From NCBI RefSeq assembly GCF_902784195.1, contig NZ_CACZTX010000006.1:62001-126000 (forward strand): a stretch of 64,000 bases of DNA, read 5' to 3'. This document shows positions 46,956 to 55,996 of the stretch, piece by piece. Below the pieces are notes generated by a model. It searched no databases. It saw nothing but the letters and a program-made list of their open reading frames with translations, and had not been told where the DNA came from. Numbering within the stretch: the first letter of the stretch is position 1; each line of letters starts with the position of its first letter. This DNA is from an uncultured Methanobrevibacter sp. (lineage in GTDB: Archaea > Methanobacteriota > Methanobacteria > Methanobacteriales > Methanobacteriaceae). The position numbers were made by a program, and so were the translations under genes.

Positions 46956-47083
46956 ATTATTCCTCCCAATTAATCATCTGAAAAAAATTAGTTTTTGAAA
47001 TAAATAAAATTATAAATAAATTATCTGAATATGAACAGAAAAATTAATGAAAATAAAAAAAATAGTTTAAAAAACCATTTTAA

Positions 47084-47296
47084 TTATTCTACATCAAATC
47101 CTGCTTCCTTAACAGCACCTGCTAAGTCCACATCGGATACTTTTTCATTGTCATATTCGACTTCTACTTTATTAGCATCTAAATCTACAACAGCAGATTC
47201 TACACCATCCAAATCCATCATGCAAAGTTCAACTGCTTTTGCACATGAAGGACAGTGCATTCCGACGACTTTTACTTCTTTTTTATCGATTGCCAT
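47084..47296 (-). CDS. copZ: Copper chaperone (heavy-metal-associated domain protein)
   Basis: The 70-residue single HMA domain has GMHCPSC at 12-18, where the two cysteines bind Cu+. It delivers copper to CopA, encoded just downstream. AAGGTG precedes the ATG. The gene is first in a probable two-gene operon. The region upstream (47297-47400) is A+T-rich with a palindromic TATATAATTATATATA stretch that cannot be told from promoter sequence. Confidence 0.9.
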   Translation of the reverse strand: MAIDKKEVKVVGMHCPSCAKAVELCMMDLDGVESAVVDLDANKVEVEYDNEKVSDVDLAGAVKEAGFDVE

Positions 47297-47523
47297 ATTT
47301 TCACCTTTAAATTCTTAATATATAATCTATTATTGTTTTATATAATTATATATATCGAAACATAATATAAAGTTTTGGTATGCCTAAATATCTTATAAAT
47401 AGTATTTTAAACAATATTCAAGAATTTATAAATAAATTGAAAACAATTCATAAAAATAGAAAAATACCATCATATTAAAAAAATAGTATGGTATTAAATA
47501 TAAATAATTACATATATTTTATC

Positions 47524-47775
47524 ATGCCTAACGCAGATCTTATTCAAGAACTTATGAAGCAAGCTAACTTGACAGAAGACCAAGGAAATATCGTTAGCGA
47601 TATTTTTGCACAAAACTTCACCGCAGGTGGTGGAGCGGAAGACGTGATAGTTAACTTGATTGCTGAGAAACTAGGAGTAGATAAAGCAAGAGCTAAAGAC
47701 ATTTACGCTATCGGTGTGACTGTTCTTACTACTACTGGTATCTTGGACAAAATTAAAGGAATTTTTAAGAGATAA
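47524..47775 (+). CDS. Small protein of unknown function
   Basis: The product has 83 residues, mostly helical, and is hydrophobic in the middle (GAEDVIVNLIAEKLG) with a basic C-terminus (DKIKGIFKR). Both an amphipathic helix and an Ala/Gly-rich segment are visible, but there is no definite membrane span or catalytic motif. The ATG at 47524 is preferred: ATATAAATA lies about 22 bp upstream (47498-47506), so the mRNA may be leaderless. I do not recognise the family. Confidence 0.6.
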   Translation: MPNADLIQELMKQANLTEDQGNIVSDIFAQNFTAGGGAEDVIVNLIAEKLGVDKARAKDIYAIGVTVLTTTGILDKIKGIFKR

Positions 47776-47864
47776 TAATTTTATTATCTCTTATTTTTTT
47801 AAAAAAATAAGTTATTTTTCTGATTTTAACTTCATCCCTATTTAAAAAACTCTTTTTAAGCTGC

Positions 47865-49103
47865 TTAAAAAATAGGATTATGCTTTAGGATTTCTCCATC
47901 TTGAATTACAGTCAAAATATTATCATTATTTTCTAAAGACTCAATTTTATCAATTGGATTCTCTTTTACAATAATCATATCCGCTATTTTACCTACTTCA
48001 ATGGAACCTAAGTCATTTTCCTGATTGAAGAATCTTGCACCTTCAATTGTTCCTGCTTGAATAGCTTCAAGTGGACTTAATCCTACATCAACAAGGTATT
48101 TCAACTCACCGAGGTTTCTTCCATGGTCTATTACACCACAGTCAGAACCCATTAGGAAACTCACTCCCTCTTCATAAGCGGTAGCTATGTTTTCCTTTTG
48201 TATTTTAACAACTTCTTTAAGTTTTTTGACCTTGTCATCTGCAAAATTATCCCAAACTGGGAAACCTTCTTTAATTAATGTGTGGTGTACAACCAATGTT
48301 GGAGTTAGATACATTCTCTTTTTGGCAAGTAGCTGTGAAATCTTCTTATCAATGAAAGTACCATGTTCAATGGATTTCACCCCTGCCTTTGCACATCTTT
48401 CAATTCCTTCCAAACTGTGACAATGAGCCACCACTTTCAAGTTATGATTTTCTGCCTCATCAACAATTGCTTTAAGCTCTTTCTTATTGAATTGTGCAAT
48501 GTCTGGAGAAGTGTATGGGGACAGAATGCCTCCGCTTGCCATGATTTTAATGAAATCTGCACGTGCCCTTATGACTTCACGGGTTTTTCTTAAAACACCT
48601 TCCACTCCATCACAGGTTCCTACTGGAAAACCAGGATATGCAATTTCCATATCAAATCCTGAATTTAGATAATGGTCAAAATGCCCTCCTGTAATGGCTA
48701 AAGGCTTTATTGAAATATTCAATCTTGGAGCTGGAAAAATCTTCCTTTCCTGCGCCATTTTTACTCCAATGTCTGCAAGTCCTGTGTCACGTACAGTGGT
48801 TACTCCTGCATCAATTGTTGCCTTCATATTGGAAACTGCATTGTAAAAGTAATATGAAAGAGGATCCTTCATTATATCCTCTTTATGAAATCCATTTGCC
48901 ATGATATGAGCATGTGAGTCTATAAAACCTGGCAAGAGGTAGTTATCTTCACCATCTATAACAATATGGTCTTTGTAAAGGGAAGATTCCTCTGTATGCA
49001 ATGACTTAATTCTGCCATTTTCGATTAAAACATGACGCTCTTCAAGAGGTTCCTCACTAAAAGGATTGATGATGTTTACATTTTTAATATAAATAGAAGA
49101 CAT
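47865..49103 (-). CDS. Amidohydrolase (prolidase/imidazolonepropionase-like)
   Basis: The 412-residue metal-dependent hydrolase of the amidohydrolase superfamily shows the metal motif DSHAH, the bridging Lys in DFIKIMASGG, His in VVAHCHS and SIEHGTF and the catalytic Asp in MGSDCG. The C-terminal GSIEVGKIADMIIV closes the small beta domain. The sequence fits the Xaa-Pro or aryldialkylphosphatase-type amidohydrolases found widely in archaea; the true substrate is unknown. It is monocistronic. Confidence 0.88.
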   Translation of the reverse strand: MSSIYIKNVNIINPFSEEPLEERHVLIENGRIKSLHTEESSLYKDHIVIDGEDNYLLPGFIDSHAHIMANGFHKEDIMKDPLSYYFYNAVSNMKATIDAGVTTVRDTGLADIGVKMAQERKIFPAPRLNISIKPLAITGGHFDHYLNSGFDMEIAYPGFPVGTCDGVEGVLRKTREVIRARADFIKIMASGGILSPYTSPDIAQFNKKELKAIVDEAENHNLKVVAHCHSLEGIERCAKAGVKSIEHGTFIDKKISQLLAKKRMYLTPTLVVHHTLIKEGFPVWDNFADDKVKKLKEVVKIQKENIATAYEEGVSFLMGSDCGVIDHGRNLGELKYLVDVGLSPLEAIQAGTIEGARFFNQENDLGSIEVGKIADMIIVKENPIDKIESLENNDNILTVIQDGEILKHNPIF

Positions 49104-49205
49104 TTTTTCATCTCTAATAAATCAATATAAAATAATCAAATAAAAATAATCCAACTAATTATCCGTGCAAAATAAATTAAATAAAAATTAAATAAATTAA
49201 AATAA

Positions 49206-49595
49206 TTATAATAAAGTTATTTTACCGTTATCACTGTCTACTTCAACCATTTGTCCATTTACCAATTCTTTAATGCTTGATGGAGAATCAACCATTGGAA
49301 TGTCAGACATGATTGCACCAGTTGCTATAATCGGTTCAGCTTTTAGGCAAATAATTGCTTTAGGCGCTGTGTTGTTTTTCATCATCTGAAATATAACATA
49401 AGACCCTACAGTAGAGCCTTTCCCTCCTGGAATGAAAAGGACTTTATCCTTAATGGATTCTCCTTTGAGTTCATGATTTGGGTCAATGACTACACCAGTT
49501 TCAGGGTCAACTCCACCTAAAAAACTGATAGCCTCACTAGATACAATTAATTCCCCTTCTGCTTTTCCTTTAGAAATATTTCTGCATTCAATCAT
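49206..49595 (-). CDS. AcnX small subunit (phosphomevalonate dehydratase)
   Basis: The 129-residue swivel-domain protein (DUF126) has [16 protein letters not shown] with the moving Ser loop, and [21 protein letters not shown] at its end. In archaea this is the small subunit of phosphomevalonate dehydratase in the archaeal mevalonate pathway to isoprenoid lipids. The large AcnX subunit is not adjacent. GTGAT before the ATG supports the start. Divergent from the kinase gene at 49857. Confidence 0.88.
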   Translation of the reverse strand: MIECRNISKGKAEGELIVSSEAISFLGGVDPETGVVIDPNHELKGESIKDKVLFIPGGKGSTVGSYVIFQMMKNNTAPKAIICLKAEPIIATGAIMSDIPMVDSPSSIKELVNGQMVEVDSDNGKITLL

Positions 49596-49736
49596 AAAAT
49601 CACATATGAAAATAAATAATTATTTAAAAATTAACATTAATCATAATTAGTTTATTAATTCTATTATAAAAATTTTTAAAATTCAGGTATTGTATCTTTT
49701 TGTACCCTATAACAAATATTTATATACTCTAATGTA

Positions 49737-49752
49737 TATAACAATTGTTATA
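49737..49752. promoter_or_regulatory. 16-bp palindrome at the kinase/CytX promoter
   Basis: TATAACAATTGTTATA is a perfect palindrome lying just downstream of the TATA-like TTTATATAC (49719-49727), so it would cover the transcription start of the kinase gene. A half copy, TATAACA, precedes the TATA box at 49708-49714. Both suggest an operator. Confidence 0.5.
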
Positions 49753-49856
49753 AATTATTATTTGAGAATTAACTAAGTTAATTACGAAAATTATTATATA
49801 CTAAAAATAAAATACTAATTAACTGTAATTATTAAAATGAGATGAGGTTTGAAAAA

Positions 49857-50702
49857 ATGAGTAAAACAACAAAAATTTTAACTATTCAAGATATTTCATG
49901 CTATGGGCAGTGCTCAATAACTGTTGCACTTCCTGTAATTTCTGCTTTTGGAATAGAAACTGCAGTTCTTCCTTCTGCTGTTCTATCTACACACACTTCA
50001 GGTTTCACAGACTTCACTGTGAGAGACTTGACTGAAGACCTTCCTGAAATTAGAAAACATTGGGAAAAGGAAGGAATATCCTTTGATGCAATTTATACTG
50101 GTTTTATTGCATCACAAGAACAATTGGATTACATTAAAGACATTATAGACTCAAGATTAAATGACAATGGACTGGTCTTCGTTGACCCTGCTATGGCAGA
50201 CCATGGAGAATTCTACAATGGATTTGACCAGAAATTCGCAGATGCAATGGGAGAGCTTTGTAAATTAGGAGATTACATTCTCCCTAACACAACTGAAGCT
50301 TGTTATATACTTCACAAACCTTGGAAAGAAACATTTTCAAAAGAGGAAATGCTTGAAATGGCTAAAGAACTAGCACAATTCACTAAAAGATATGTTATCC
50401 TAAAAGGATACGAAAATGATAATGATGAAATGGGAATGATTGTTTTAGACAAACAGGAAAATACCATTGATATGGTGTATAATGACAAGGTAAATTATGT
50501 TTCTCATGGTACAGGCGATGTCTTTGCTTCATCATTTGTAGGATCTGTAATGTTAGGAAAATCCCCTTCATCTGCAGCAAAAGTGGCTGGAGAATTTACT
50601 AAAAAGGCAATTGAAAAAACAATTGGGGATAAGACTCATACCTATGGAGTTAAATTTGAACAAGCAATTCCAGAACTGTATGATCTATTAAAAACAATTT
50701 AA
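49857..50702 (+). CDS. Pyridoxal/pyridoxine kinase-like protein (PdxK/PdxY family)
   Basis: The 281-residue ribokinase-superfamily protein shows ILTIQDISCYGQCS at the N-terminus, LSTHTSGFTDF for substrate binding, NTTEACYIL and a C-terminal anion-hole motif GTGDVFASSF with the catalytic Asp. This fits the PdxY/PdxK family that phosphorylates pyridoxal or pyridoxamine; some members phosphorylate hydroxymethylpyrimidine. The next gene is a CytX-type transporter, so a pyrimidine substrate is possible. GAGGT eight bases before the ATG at 49857 supports that start. A perfect palindrome covers the promoter. Confidence 0.85.
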   Translation: MSKTTKILTIQDISCYGQCSITVALPVISAFGIETAVLPSAVLSTHTSGFTDFTVRDLTEDLPEIRKHWEKEGISFDAIYTGFIASQEQLDYIKDIIDSRLNDNGLVFVDPAMADHGEFYNGFDQKFADAMGELCKLGDYILPNTTEACYILHKPWKETFSKEEMLEMAKELAQFTKRYVILKGYENDNDEMGMIVLDKQENTIDMVYNDKVNYVSHGTGDVFASSFVGSVMLGKSPSSAAKVAGEFTKKAIEKTIGDKTHTYGVKFEQAIPELYDLLKTI

Positions 50703-50728
50703 ATTAACTAATTTTAAAGTGGAATACT

Positions 50729-51931
50729 ATGGAAAATCGTACTGGCCTTTTTTCAAATGGAGTTATCTGGTTTGGGGTTGCAGTCTCTGTTTCAGAAATA
50801 GAAGCAGGGATACAACTTGCTTCTTCATCTCCAATTGATTCCATTTGGCTTCCATTGGTGCTTGGACACATTATAGGTGGGATATTGCTATTTTTTACCG
50901 GCTTAGTCGGTGCACGTCTACGAGTGAATGCAATGGAGACAATCAAATCCACTTTTGGAAGTTTTGGATCCAAATTCTTTTCCTCATTGAATGTGATGCA
51001 GCTTATAGCATGGGTAGCTGTGCTGAATGCTCAAGGTGCAGCGGCAATGATGGGTTTGAATTTACCTATATCCTTCACTCTAACATGCATAATCCTCTCT
51101 CTAATCATTGCAATATGGGTTTATGTTGGACTTTACCGTTTATCAAAAGTAACCACTGTAATGATGGTGGTGCTTACAATATTGCTGGCAATCCTATCCT
51201 TTAAGCTATTGGGAGGAGACATTTCAAATGCATTGCCTATTGCATCAATCACAAGTGCAAAATCCACAGCACTGAGCTTTTGGAACATTTTTGAAATATC
51301 TATAGCTATGCCAATCTCATGGCTCCCTGTAATTTCAGACTATACTAAGGATGTTGAAAATCCGATAAATGGAACTATGATTTCTGCAGTTGCATACACT
51401 ATAGCAAGCCTTTGGATGTACATTTTAGGTATGCAAATTGTTGGAATAGGAACAACAAGCATTGCACAATCAATACTTATGGCAGGTCTTGGAGCTACAG
51501 GAGTGATTATCCTAGTGCTTTCAACTGTAACATCCAACTTTGTAGCAGCAAATTCAGCAGGAGAATCTGCAAAAGCTATCGTCAATAAGATAAATCCAAG
51601 AATAGCTGGAGTTGTAGTGAGCATATTAAGTTGTGTACTTGCCATTTCAGGAATCATGGACCATTACATTGGATTTTTATATCTTATCGCATCAGTGTTC
51701 GCACCTATGGCTGCAGTGCTTTTGGTTTCATTCTTCATTTCAAAAGAAGAGACTGGAAACGCAAGGACTTGGTACTGGAATATGTTTGCATGGTTTGCAG
51801 GTTTTATCGTGTATCAATTGACTGTGGGACTTGATTCAATTCCATTAGGTCCAACATTGCTTGCCATAATTGTATCTGCTGTACTTGCTTATATTGGAGT
51901 TTTAGTAAAAGATAAGTCTCAAGCAATTTAA
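50729..51931 (+). CDS. cytX: CytX-type cytosine/hydroxymethylpyrimidine permease (NCS1 family)
   Basis: The 400-residue protein has twelve membrane segments. FSNGVIWFGVAVSVSEIEAG and the GHIIGGILLFFTGLVGAR repeat are typical of nucleobase:cation symporters of the CytX group, which bacteria place in thiamine operons to import HMP. The gene starts 26 bp after the kinase stop and is co-transcribed. An uptake-and-phosphorylation pair for a thiamine or vitamin B6 precursor is the best inference. Confidence 0.88.
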   Translation: MENRTGLFSNGVIWFGVAVSVSEIEAGIQLASSSPIDSIWLPLVLGHIIGGILLFFTGLVGARLRVNAMETIKSTFGSFGSKFFSSLNVMQLIAWVAVLNAQGAAAMMGLNLPISFTLTCIILSLIIAIWVYVGLYRLSKVTTVMMVVLTILLAILSFKLLGGDISNALPIASITSAKSTALSFWNIFEISIAMPISWLPVISDYTKDVENPINGTMISAVAYTIASLWMYILGMQIVGIGTTSIAQSILMAGLGATGVIILVLSTVTSNFVAANSAGESAKAIVNKINPRIAGVVVSILSCVLAISGIMDHYIGFLYLIASVFAPMAAVLLVSFFISKEETGNARTWYWNMFAWFAGFIVYQLTVGLDSIPLGPTLLAIIVSAVLAYIGVLVKDKSQAI

Positions 51932-51989
51932 TTGAAGCATGAAAGTGTATTGGAAATGTATAAATATACTTTGATAAAAAATAATAATT

Positions 51990-52571
51990 ATGGCTATAGA
52001 AAATTTTATGGAAACAGGTAGGCTCGAAGCATTTTATGATGCAATCATTGCAATTATTGTAACTGTGCTAGTTTTAGAATTGCCTCAACCAGCAGCCCCA
52101 ACCCTTGCATCACTTTGGGCCTTAAAGACCTCTTATTTTGCATATTTGCTAAGTTTTTTAGTATGTGCTAACCTTTGGCAATACCATCATTTAATCTATA
52201 ATCACGTTGAAAAGATCAATAGTAAGATAATATGGTTGAATATATTGCTAATGCTTGTATTCTCTTTGGTTCCATATTTAACAATCTTTGTAGCTAATAA
52301 TCCAAATTCATTCATTCCACAAGCATTATATGGATTAGACTTTATTATTGTAGATATTATTTTATTTATAATGTCAAAATCATTGCTAAAAATCAACGAC
52401 GAGAACAAGGATAATATAAAAGAAGCATTCAGTATCCAAGAAGCATTGCATACACCTTTAGTGATATTTGCATTTGGATTTATTTTAGCTTTATTAGGTT
52501 ACCCAATTGCAATTAGCATATGTTGTCTAATAACAGTAGGCAGGTCTATTATCTCTTCTTTAAGAGCTTAA
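51990..52571 (+). CDS. TMEM175-type (DUF1211) channel-like protein
   Basis: The 193-residue protein has six membrane segments. The family's first helix signature, RLEAFYDAIIAIIVTVLVLEL (about residues 10-30), is present; the usual FSDG is replaced by FYDA. The second segment block (LWQYHHLIYNHVEKIN) matches the pattern of TMEM175 K+ channels. It may be a leaderless gene: TATAAATA lies about 25 bp before the ATG. It converges with truD. Confidence 0.82.
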   Translation: MAIENFMETGRLEAFYDAIIAIIVTVLVLELPQPAAPTLASLWALKTSYFAYLLSFLVCANLWQYHHLIYNHVEKINSKIIWLNILLMLVFSLVPYLTIFVANNPNSFIPQALYGLDFIIVDIILFIMSKSLLKINDENKDNIKEAFSIQEALHTPLVIFAFGFILALLGYPIAISICCLITVGRSIISSLRA

Positions 52572-52602
52572 ATGATATTTAAAATAATATTTTTAAATAT
52601 GA

Positions 52603-53967
52603 TTAATAAACATCCTTTTTCATGACTTCCCTTAATACTGCAGTTGCATAGGAACCCTTGTCAATGGAAAACTCGCACATTACACCATCTTCCACAGCTT
52701 TAGCACTTGCATCCCATACCTGAAATCTCATAGCTCTTCTTAAACCATGACTTCCTAAACGAGGCATTTTAGGAACTTCAAAATCAGCTTTAGTCAATCC
52801 ATAACTGTCTAAAATAGCCTCTTCCATCTTGCCCACTTCTCCACCTGCAAATGGAACTTTTGTACCATACAATGGACAGGTCTGGTTTATTTCAAATGAG
52901 GATACCATTTCCTGAAACTCTTCATTGGTCTTATCCCTTACGATACGTTCCCCCTTATCGATTACTATATCTCCTTCAATGTATTTGTCCATTCCCATAG
53001 CAACCCTTTCACTTACTGCGGCATTGAATAAAAATGATTGGTAAGCATGAACAAACATTCTTTGAAGCGGCTTTGGAAGTGCATGAATGGCATTCTTATA
53101 AGCCTTATCTGATAATTCCACTTGAGTTTTGTCTACTTCTTCAGGTTCTATACCCTTTTTTTCAGCAATTTTTCTAATGGCTCTTTTCTCTTCCTTGATC
53201 AATACTTTAAGCATCATCTTTTCATAACGCATTCCAGGATGCATCAATTCCAAGGACTTATCCCATTCACCATCATCGTATGCTTGACGAGCTGCTCTTG
53301 CTTCTTCACCTTCTTCTGGAGAAGGATTACCGATATATCTTCTTACAGCTTCCTTTAAGTCATTTTGAATGAGAGCTTCCCCAACCAAATGAGTGTTGGT
53401 TCTTGGCTTTCCGAATCTTTGCCACCCGAAGTAATTAGGAACGCCTGTTTTCTCAAGAGTCTTTAAAATGGCATCCGCTCTTAAAGCTGCATCTTCAATA
53501 GCCAATCTTCTTTCTTCCGCATCTTCTGAGTCCATACCATCGATATCCTTAACAAGGATTCTAAATTTATTGCCTTTTAATTGGCCCATTCTTAGCTTTT
53601 TCCTTCCTCTAACAACCTTTAGGAATTCAGTGTTATGAATGGTTCCTTCCAATGCCTTGACTTGATTGAACTGCTCTTCAGAATCCATATTAGCTATGCA
53701 GATCCATTGGCGAGTAATGGCTTTCTTGTCCTTCATTCCTGCAAAACCCATTCTTTTTCTGTCTATATGAAGGTCTCTTGCAATATCAAGCAAAACATCA
53801 AGAGTTGTTCTTCCCAATTTCTCAATCCAAATGTAAATGTTTGGACCTTCTCCATCTGGAATAACTTCAGGGATTTCCTCTACATAAAAGTCTTCCCATC
53901 TGTTTCTTATTGTTCCACCGATACCTTCTTCCTTTGTTACATAAGTATTTGCATTTAGCATAGCCAT
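52603..53967 (-). CDS. truD: tRNA pseudouridine synthase D
   Basis: The 454-residue enzyme makes pseudouridine at tRNA position 13. The TruD motif GFAGMKDKKAITRQWI near residue 76 carries the catalytic Asp; NYFGWQRFG and the C-terminal LPRLGSHGLRRAMRF-like region are also present. The length fits archaeal TruD. It is intact and upstream of a tRNA-Arg gene on the same strand. Confidence 0.94.
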   Translation of the reverse strand: MAMLNANTYVTKEEGIGGTIRNRWEDFYVEEIPEVIPDGEGPNIYIWIEKLGRTTLDVLLDIARDLHIDRKRMGFAGMKDKKAITRQWICIANMDSEEQFNQVKALEGTIHNTEFLKVVRGRKKLRMGQLKGNKFRILVKDIDGMDSEDAEERRLAIEDAALRADAILKTLEKTGVPNYFGWQRFGKPRTNTHLVGEALIQNDLKEAVRRYIGNPSPEEGEEARAARQAYDDGEWDKSLELMHPGMRYEKMMLKVLIKEEKRAIRKIAEKKGIEPEEVDKTQVELSDKAYKNAIHALPKPLQRMFVHAYQSFLFNAAVSERVAMGMDKYIEGDIVIDKGERIVRDKTNEEFQEMVSSFEINQTCPLYGTKVPFAGGEVGKMEEAILDSYGLTKADFEVPKMPRLGSHGLRRAMRFQVWDASAKAVEDGVMCEFSIDKGSYATAVLREVMKKDVY

Positions 53968-54051
53968 TCCTCGAAAATAAAAATAATAAATCTAAATTAA
54001 TGATTTATTAATTCTTTAAAAAAGTTAAAATCAGTCATTAAATATAAAAAA

Positions 54052-54125
54052 TGCCCTGGCCGGGATTTGAACCCGGGGAATGGGATCCGCAGTCCCACGT
54101 GTTATCCAAGCTACACCACCAGGGC
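54052..54125 (-). tRNA. tRNA-Arg (anticodon GCG)
   Basis: The minus strand folds into a complete cloverleaf: 7-bp acceptor GCCCTGG/CCAGGGC with discriminator A, D stem GTGT/ACAC, anticodon stem TGGGA/TCCCA with loop CTGCGGA, and T arm CCGGG-TTCAAAT-CCCGG. The anticodon GCG reads CGC and CGU arginine codons. CCA is not encoded. A T5 run follows and ends transcription. A TATA box TTTATATA lies on the minus strand near 54208-54215. Confidence 0.96.
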
Positions 54126-54265
54126 AGGAACAAATGAAAAATAGTTTAAATATGAAAAAGATTAATTCTCTTAACCTTTTAACTTATTATAATATGTTAA
54201 TTCAAATATATAAATCTTAGGTAGAAGAAATTAAAGATTAGATAGAATTAAATTGATTGGATTGC

Positions 54266-54721
54266 TCAAAAGACATACAATTTATAGGAATAAATTCCAT
54301 AGTTCCTAATAGCTACATTAACTCTCCCTGAACTTGAATAATCTCCGTTTGAAGATAAGACCTCTCCATTCAACTGATTTGTTTCAACAAAGGAATAATG
54401 ATACCTATCATCAAAATAAACCATGAAAAACTCATCCAAAATAACTTTAACTTCCCTTTTTGAAGCAATTGAATTATTGTTTTCGGATAGGATATAAGTT
54501 ATTCTCTCTAGGACAGTGTAATCCCTGCCATCCACTTTTGATGACATGATTTCCATAATGTCCTGGCTTGTCTTAAAATCATTGCTTTCTTCACTTAAAG
54601 AAGGAACTTCAATATCGATCATCATATTGAAAGCCATCAATACCATTAAAAGTATGAAAATGGAAAGCATTGCATCCGCCAAAGATACAAATCCCTTATT
54701 GTCCTTGATTAAATTAAACAT
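54266..54721 (-). CDS. Type IV pilin-like protein
   Basis: The 151-residue product begins MFNLIKDNKGFVSLADAMLS, a short basic leader then a long hydrophobic helix (about residues 12-34). Position and composition resemble archaeal type IV pilins, with KGF-V as a possible prepilin peptidase site. The rest is hydrophilic with Tyr-rich strands at the end. GTGATC before the ATG supports the start. There are no pilus-assembly genes nearby, so it is an orphan minor pilin or a secreted protein with a signal anchor. Confidence 0.6.
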   Translation of the reverse strand: MFNLIKDNKGFVSLADAMLSIFILLMVLMAFNMMIDIEVPSLSEESNDFKTSQDIMEIMSSKVDGRDYTVLERITYILSENNNSIASKREVKVILDEFFMVYFDDRYHYSFVETNQLNGEVLSSNGDYSSSGRVNVAIRNYGIYSYKLYVF

Positions 54722-55022
54722 AAGATCACATAAATTATTGTAAAATATTGTAAAATTATATTTGATTTAATCTTATAAAAAGCTTTTTAAAGCATTAAAA
54801 TAACTTTAATATTGATTTAAGATTGAAATATTGATTTAAATTACAAAATAATGATTAAATTGAAAAATAAAAATAAAATAAAGAAAAATAGATAAAATAA
54901 ATAAAATAAATAAAATAATTAAAATAAAATTTAAAAAAAATAATAATTAAAAATGTTTAACTCATTTTATAGCAGTTATAGTCCTCCATTGAACGAATCT
55001 GTCTGAAAGTGAAAAGTGATTA
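54722..55022. other. AT-rich intergenic region
   Basis: About 300 bp, with AAATAAAATAAATA-type low-complexity sequence at 54865-54925. No ORF, RNA gene or regulatory motif was recognised beyond the expected promoter of the pilin-like gene. Confidence 0.45.
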
Positions 55023-55409
55023 TTAATCAGAAAATCTTAATCCTTCTGATTCCATTAACTTGACATTTTTCTGAACTTCAGTTTTATACCATTGCCTAAG
55101 TTCCAGCTCTTCCTTATCTAATGAGTCAGTGCCAAGGGTATCAAAGAATTTTATATTTCTCTCCATGATGCTTAAGTTATTAAGCCTATTTGGAGGCACT
55201 TTGAAAGGATCCTCTTTATACAAAAGAATGATATAAATCACCATAGAGCAGGATGCGTAATAAGAATCAGGATAATGATCGACAAATTTATCTACAACTG
55301 ATTTCATATTTTCCAAATTATTAGCTTCATATTCCAATTTAAAGTCTTTAGCTAAATCCAATTCATCATGCTTTTTAAAAATTCCCATAAAATTTTGAAG
55401 CAAACTCAT
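55023..55409 (-). CDS. Small cytosolic protein of unknown function
   Basis: The 128-residue, mostly helical and acidic product has DFKLEYEANNLENMKSVVDKF in the first half and DKEELELRQWYKTEVQKNVK in the second. There is no membrane segment or known motif. The arrangement of helices recalls TPR-like proteins, but no repeat is evident. The ribosome binding site is weak. The function is unknown. Confidence 0.55.
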   Translation of the reverse strand: MSLLQNFMGIFKKHDELDLAKDFKLEYEANNLENMKSVVDKFVDHYPDSYYASCSMVIYIILLYKEDPFKVPPNRLNNLSIMERNIKFFDTLGTDSLDKEELELRQWYKTEVQKNVKLMESEGLRFSD

Positions 55410-55494
55410 AAATACACGCCTTTTACTTAAAAAATATTAAAAATAGATAAAATAAAGAAAATAGAAAATAAAAAAATAAAAAAGTTAATTTGAA

Positions 55495-55905
55495 TTAGAA
55501 ATTATAGGATTCATTGATTTTACCGGTTACATCACGGATTTCTGCAGTAGCTTCTTCCAAGTGGAAAATAGCCATTTTAAAACCGGTTTCATCATTATAG
55601 ATTCCTTGCAAGAATTCATTTCCTGCAACTATAGCATCTGCCATATCATAAGTTTCTTCAAATACAGCTTTTCCATAGTATCTTAAGAAATCAGTTTCTA
55701 CAAGTGCTACAATTTCTACATAAGGATTTTCCTGCATTTGTTTATAAACATCCTTAAAGTTTCCCACACCAAAGTAAAGCTTACCATCCTTGAGAAGATG
55801 GAAACCTAAAGGCCTGTTTTTTGGTTTGTCCCCATCAACAGTTGCCAAGAAAAACACTTTTGCTTCATTCATGAATTCATCTATTCTTTCCGCACCTTCT
55901 GCCAT
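55495..55905 (-). CDS. Pyridoxamine 5'-phosphate oxidase-family flavin protein
   Basis: The 136-residue split-barrel protein shows FFLATVDGDKPKNRPLGFHLL near the N-terminus and KLYFGVGNFKDVYKQMQENP, where FMN would bind. This short form is common in anaerobes and its reactions are mostly unknown. GGTGAT before the ATG supports the start. Confidence 0.85.
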   Translation of the reverse strand: MAEGAERIDEFMNEAKVFFLATVDGDKPKNRPLGFHLLKDGKLYFGVGNFKDVYKQMQENPYVEIVALVETDFLRYYGKAVFEETYDMADAIVAGNEFLQGIYNDETGFKMAIFHLEEATAEIRDVTGKINESYNF

Positions 55906-55996
55906 TTATATCACCTGTTTAATTTTAAAGAATAAAAATCTATAAAATAAAAAAATTAATAAAAAAATAATTAAAAACTTTATCTTTAGAAATAAA

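Noticed and set aside
47297-47400. Palindromic TATATAATTATATATA upstream of copZ as a copper operator
   Set aside because: In such A+T-rich sequence this cannot be told from an ordinary promoter and background.
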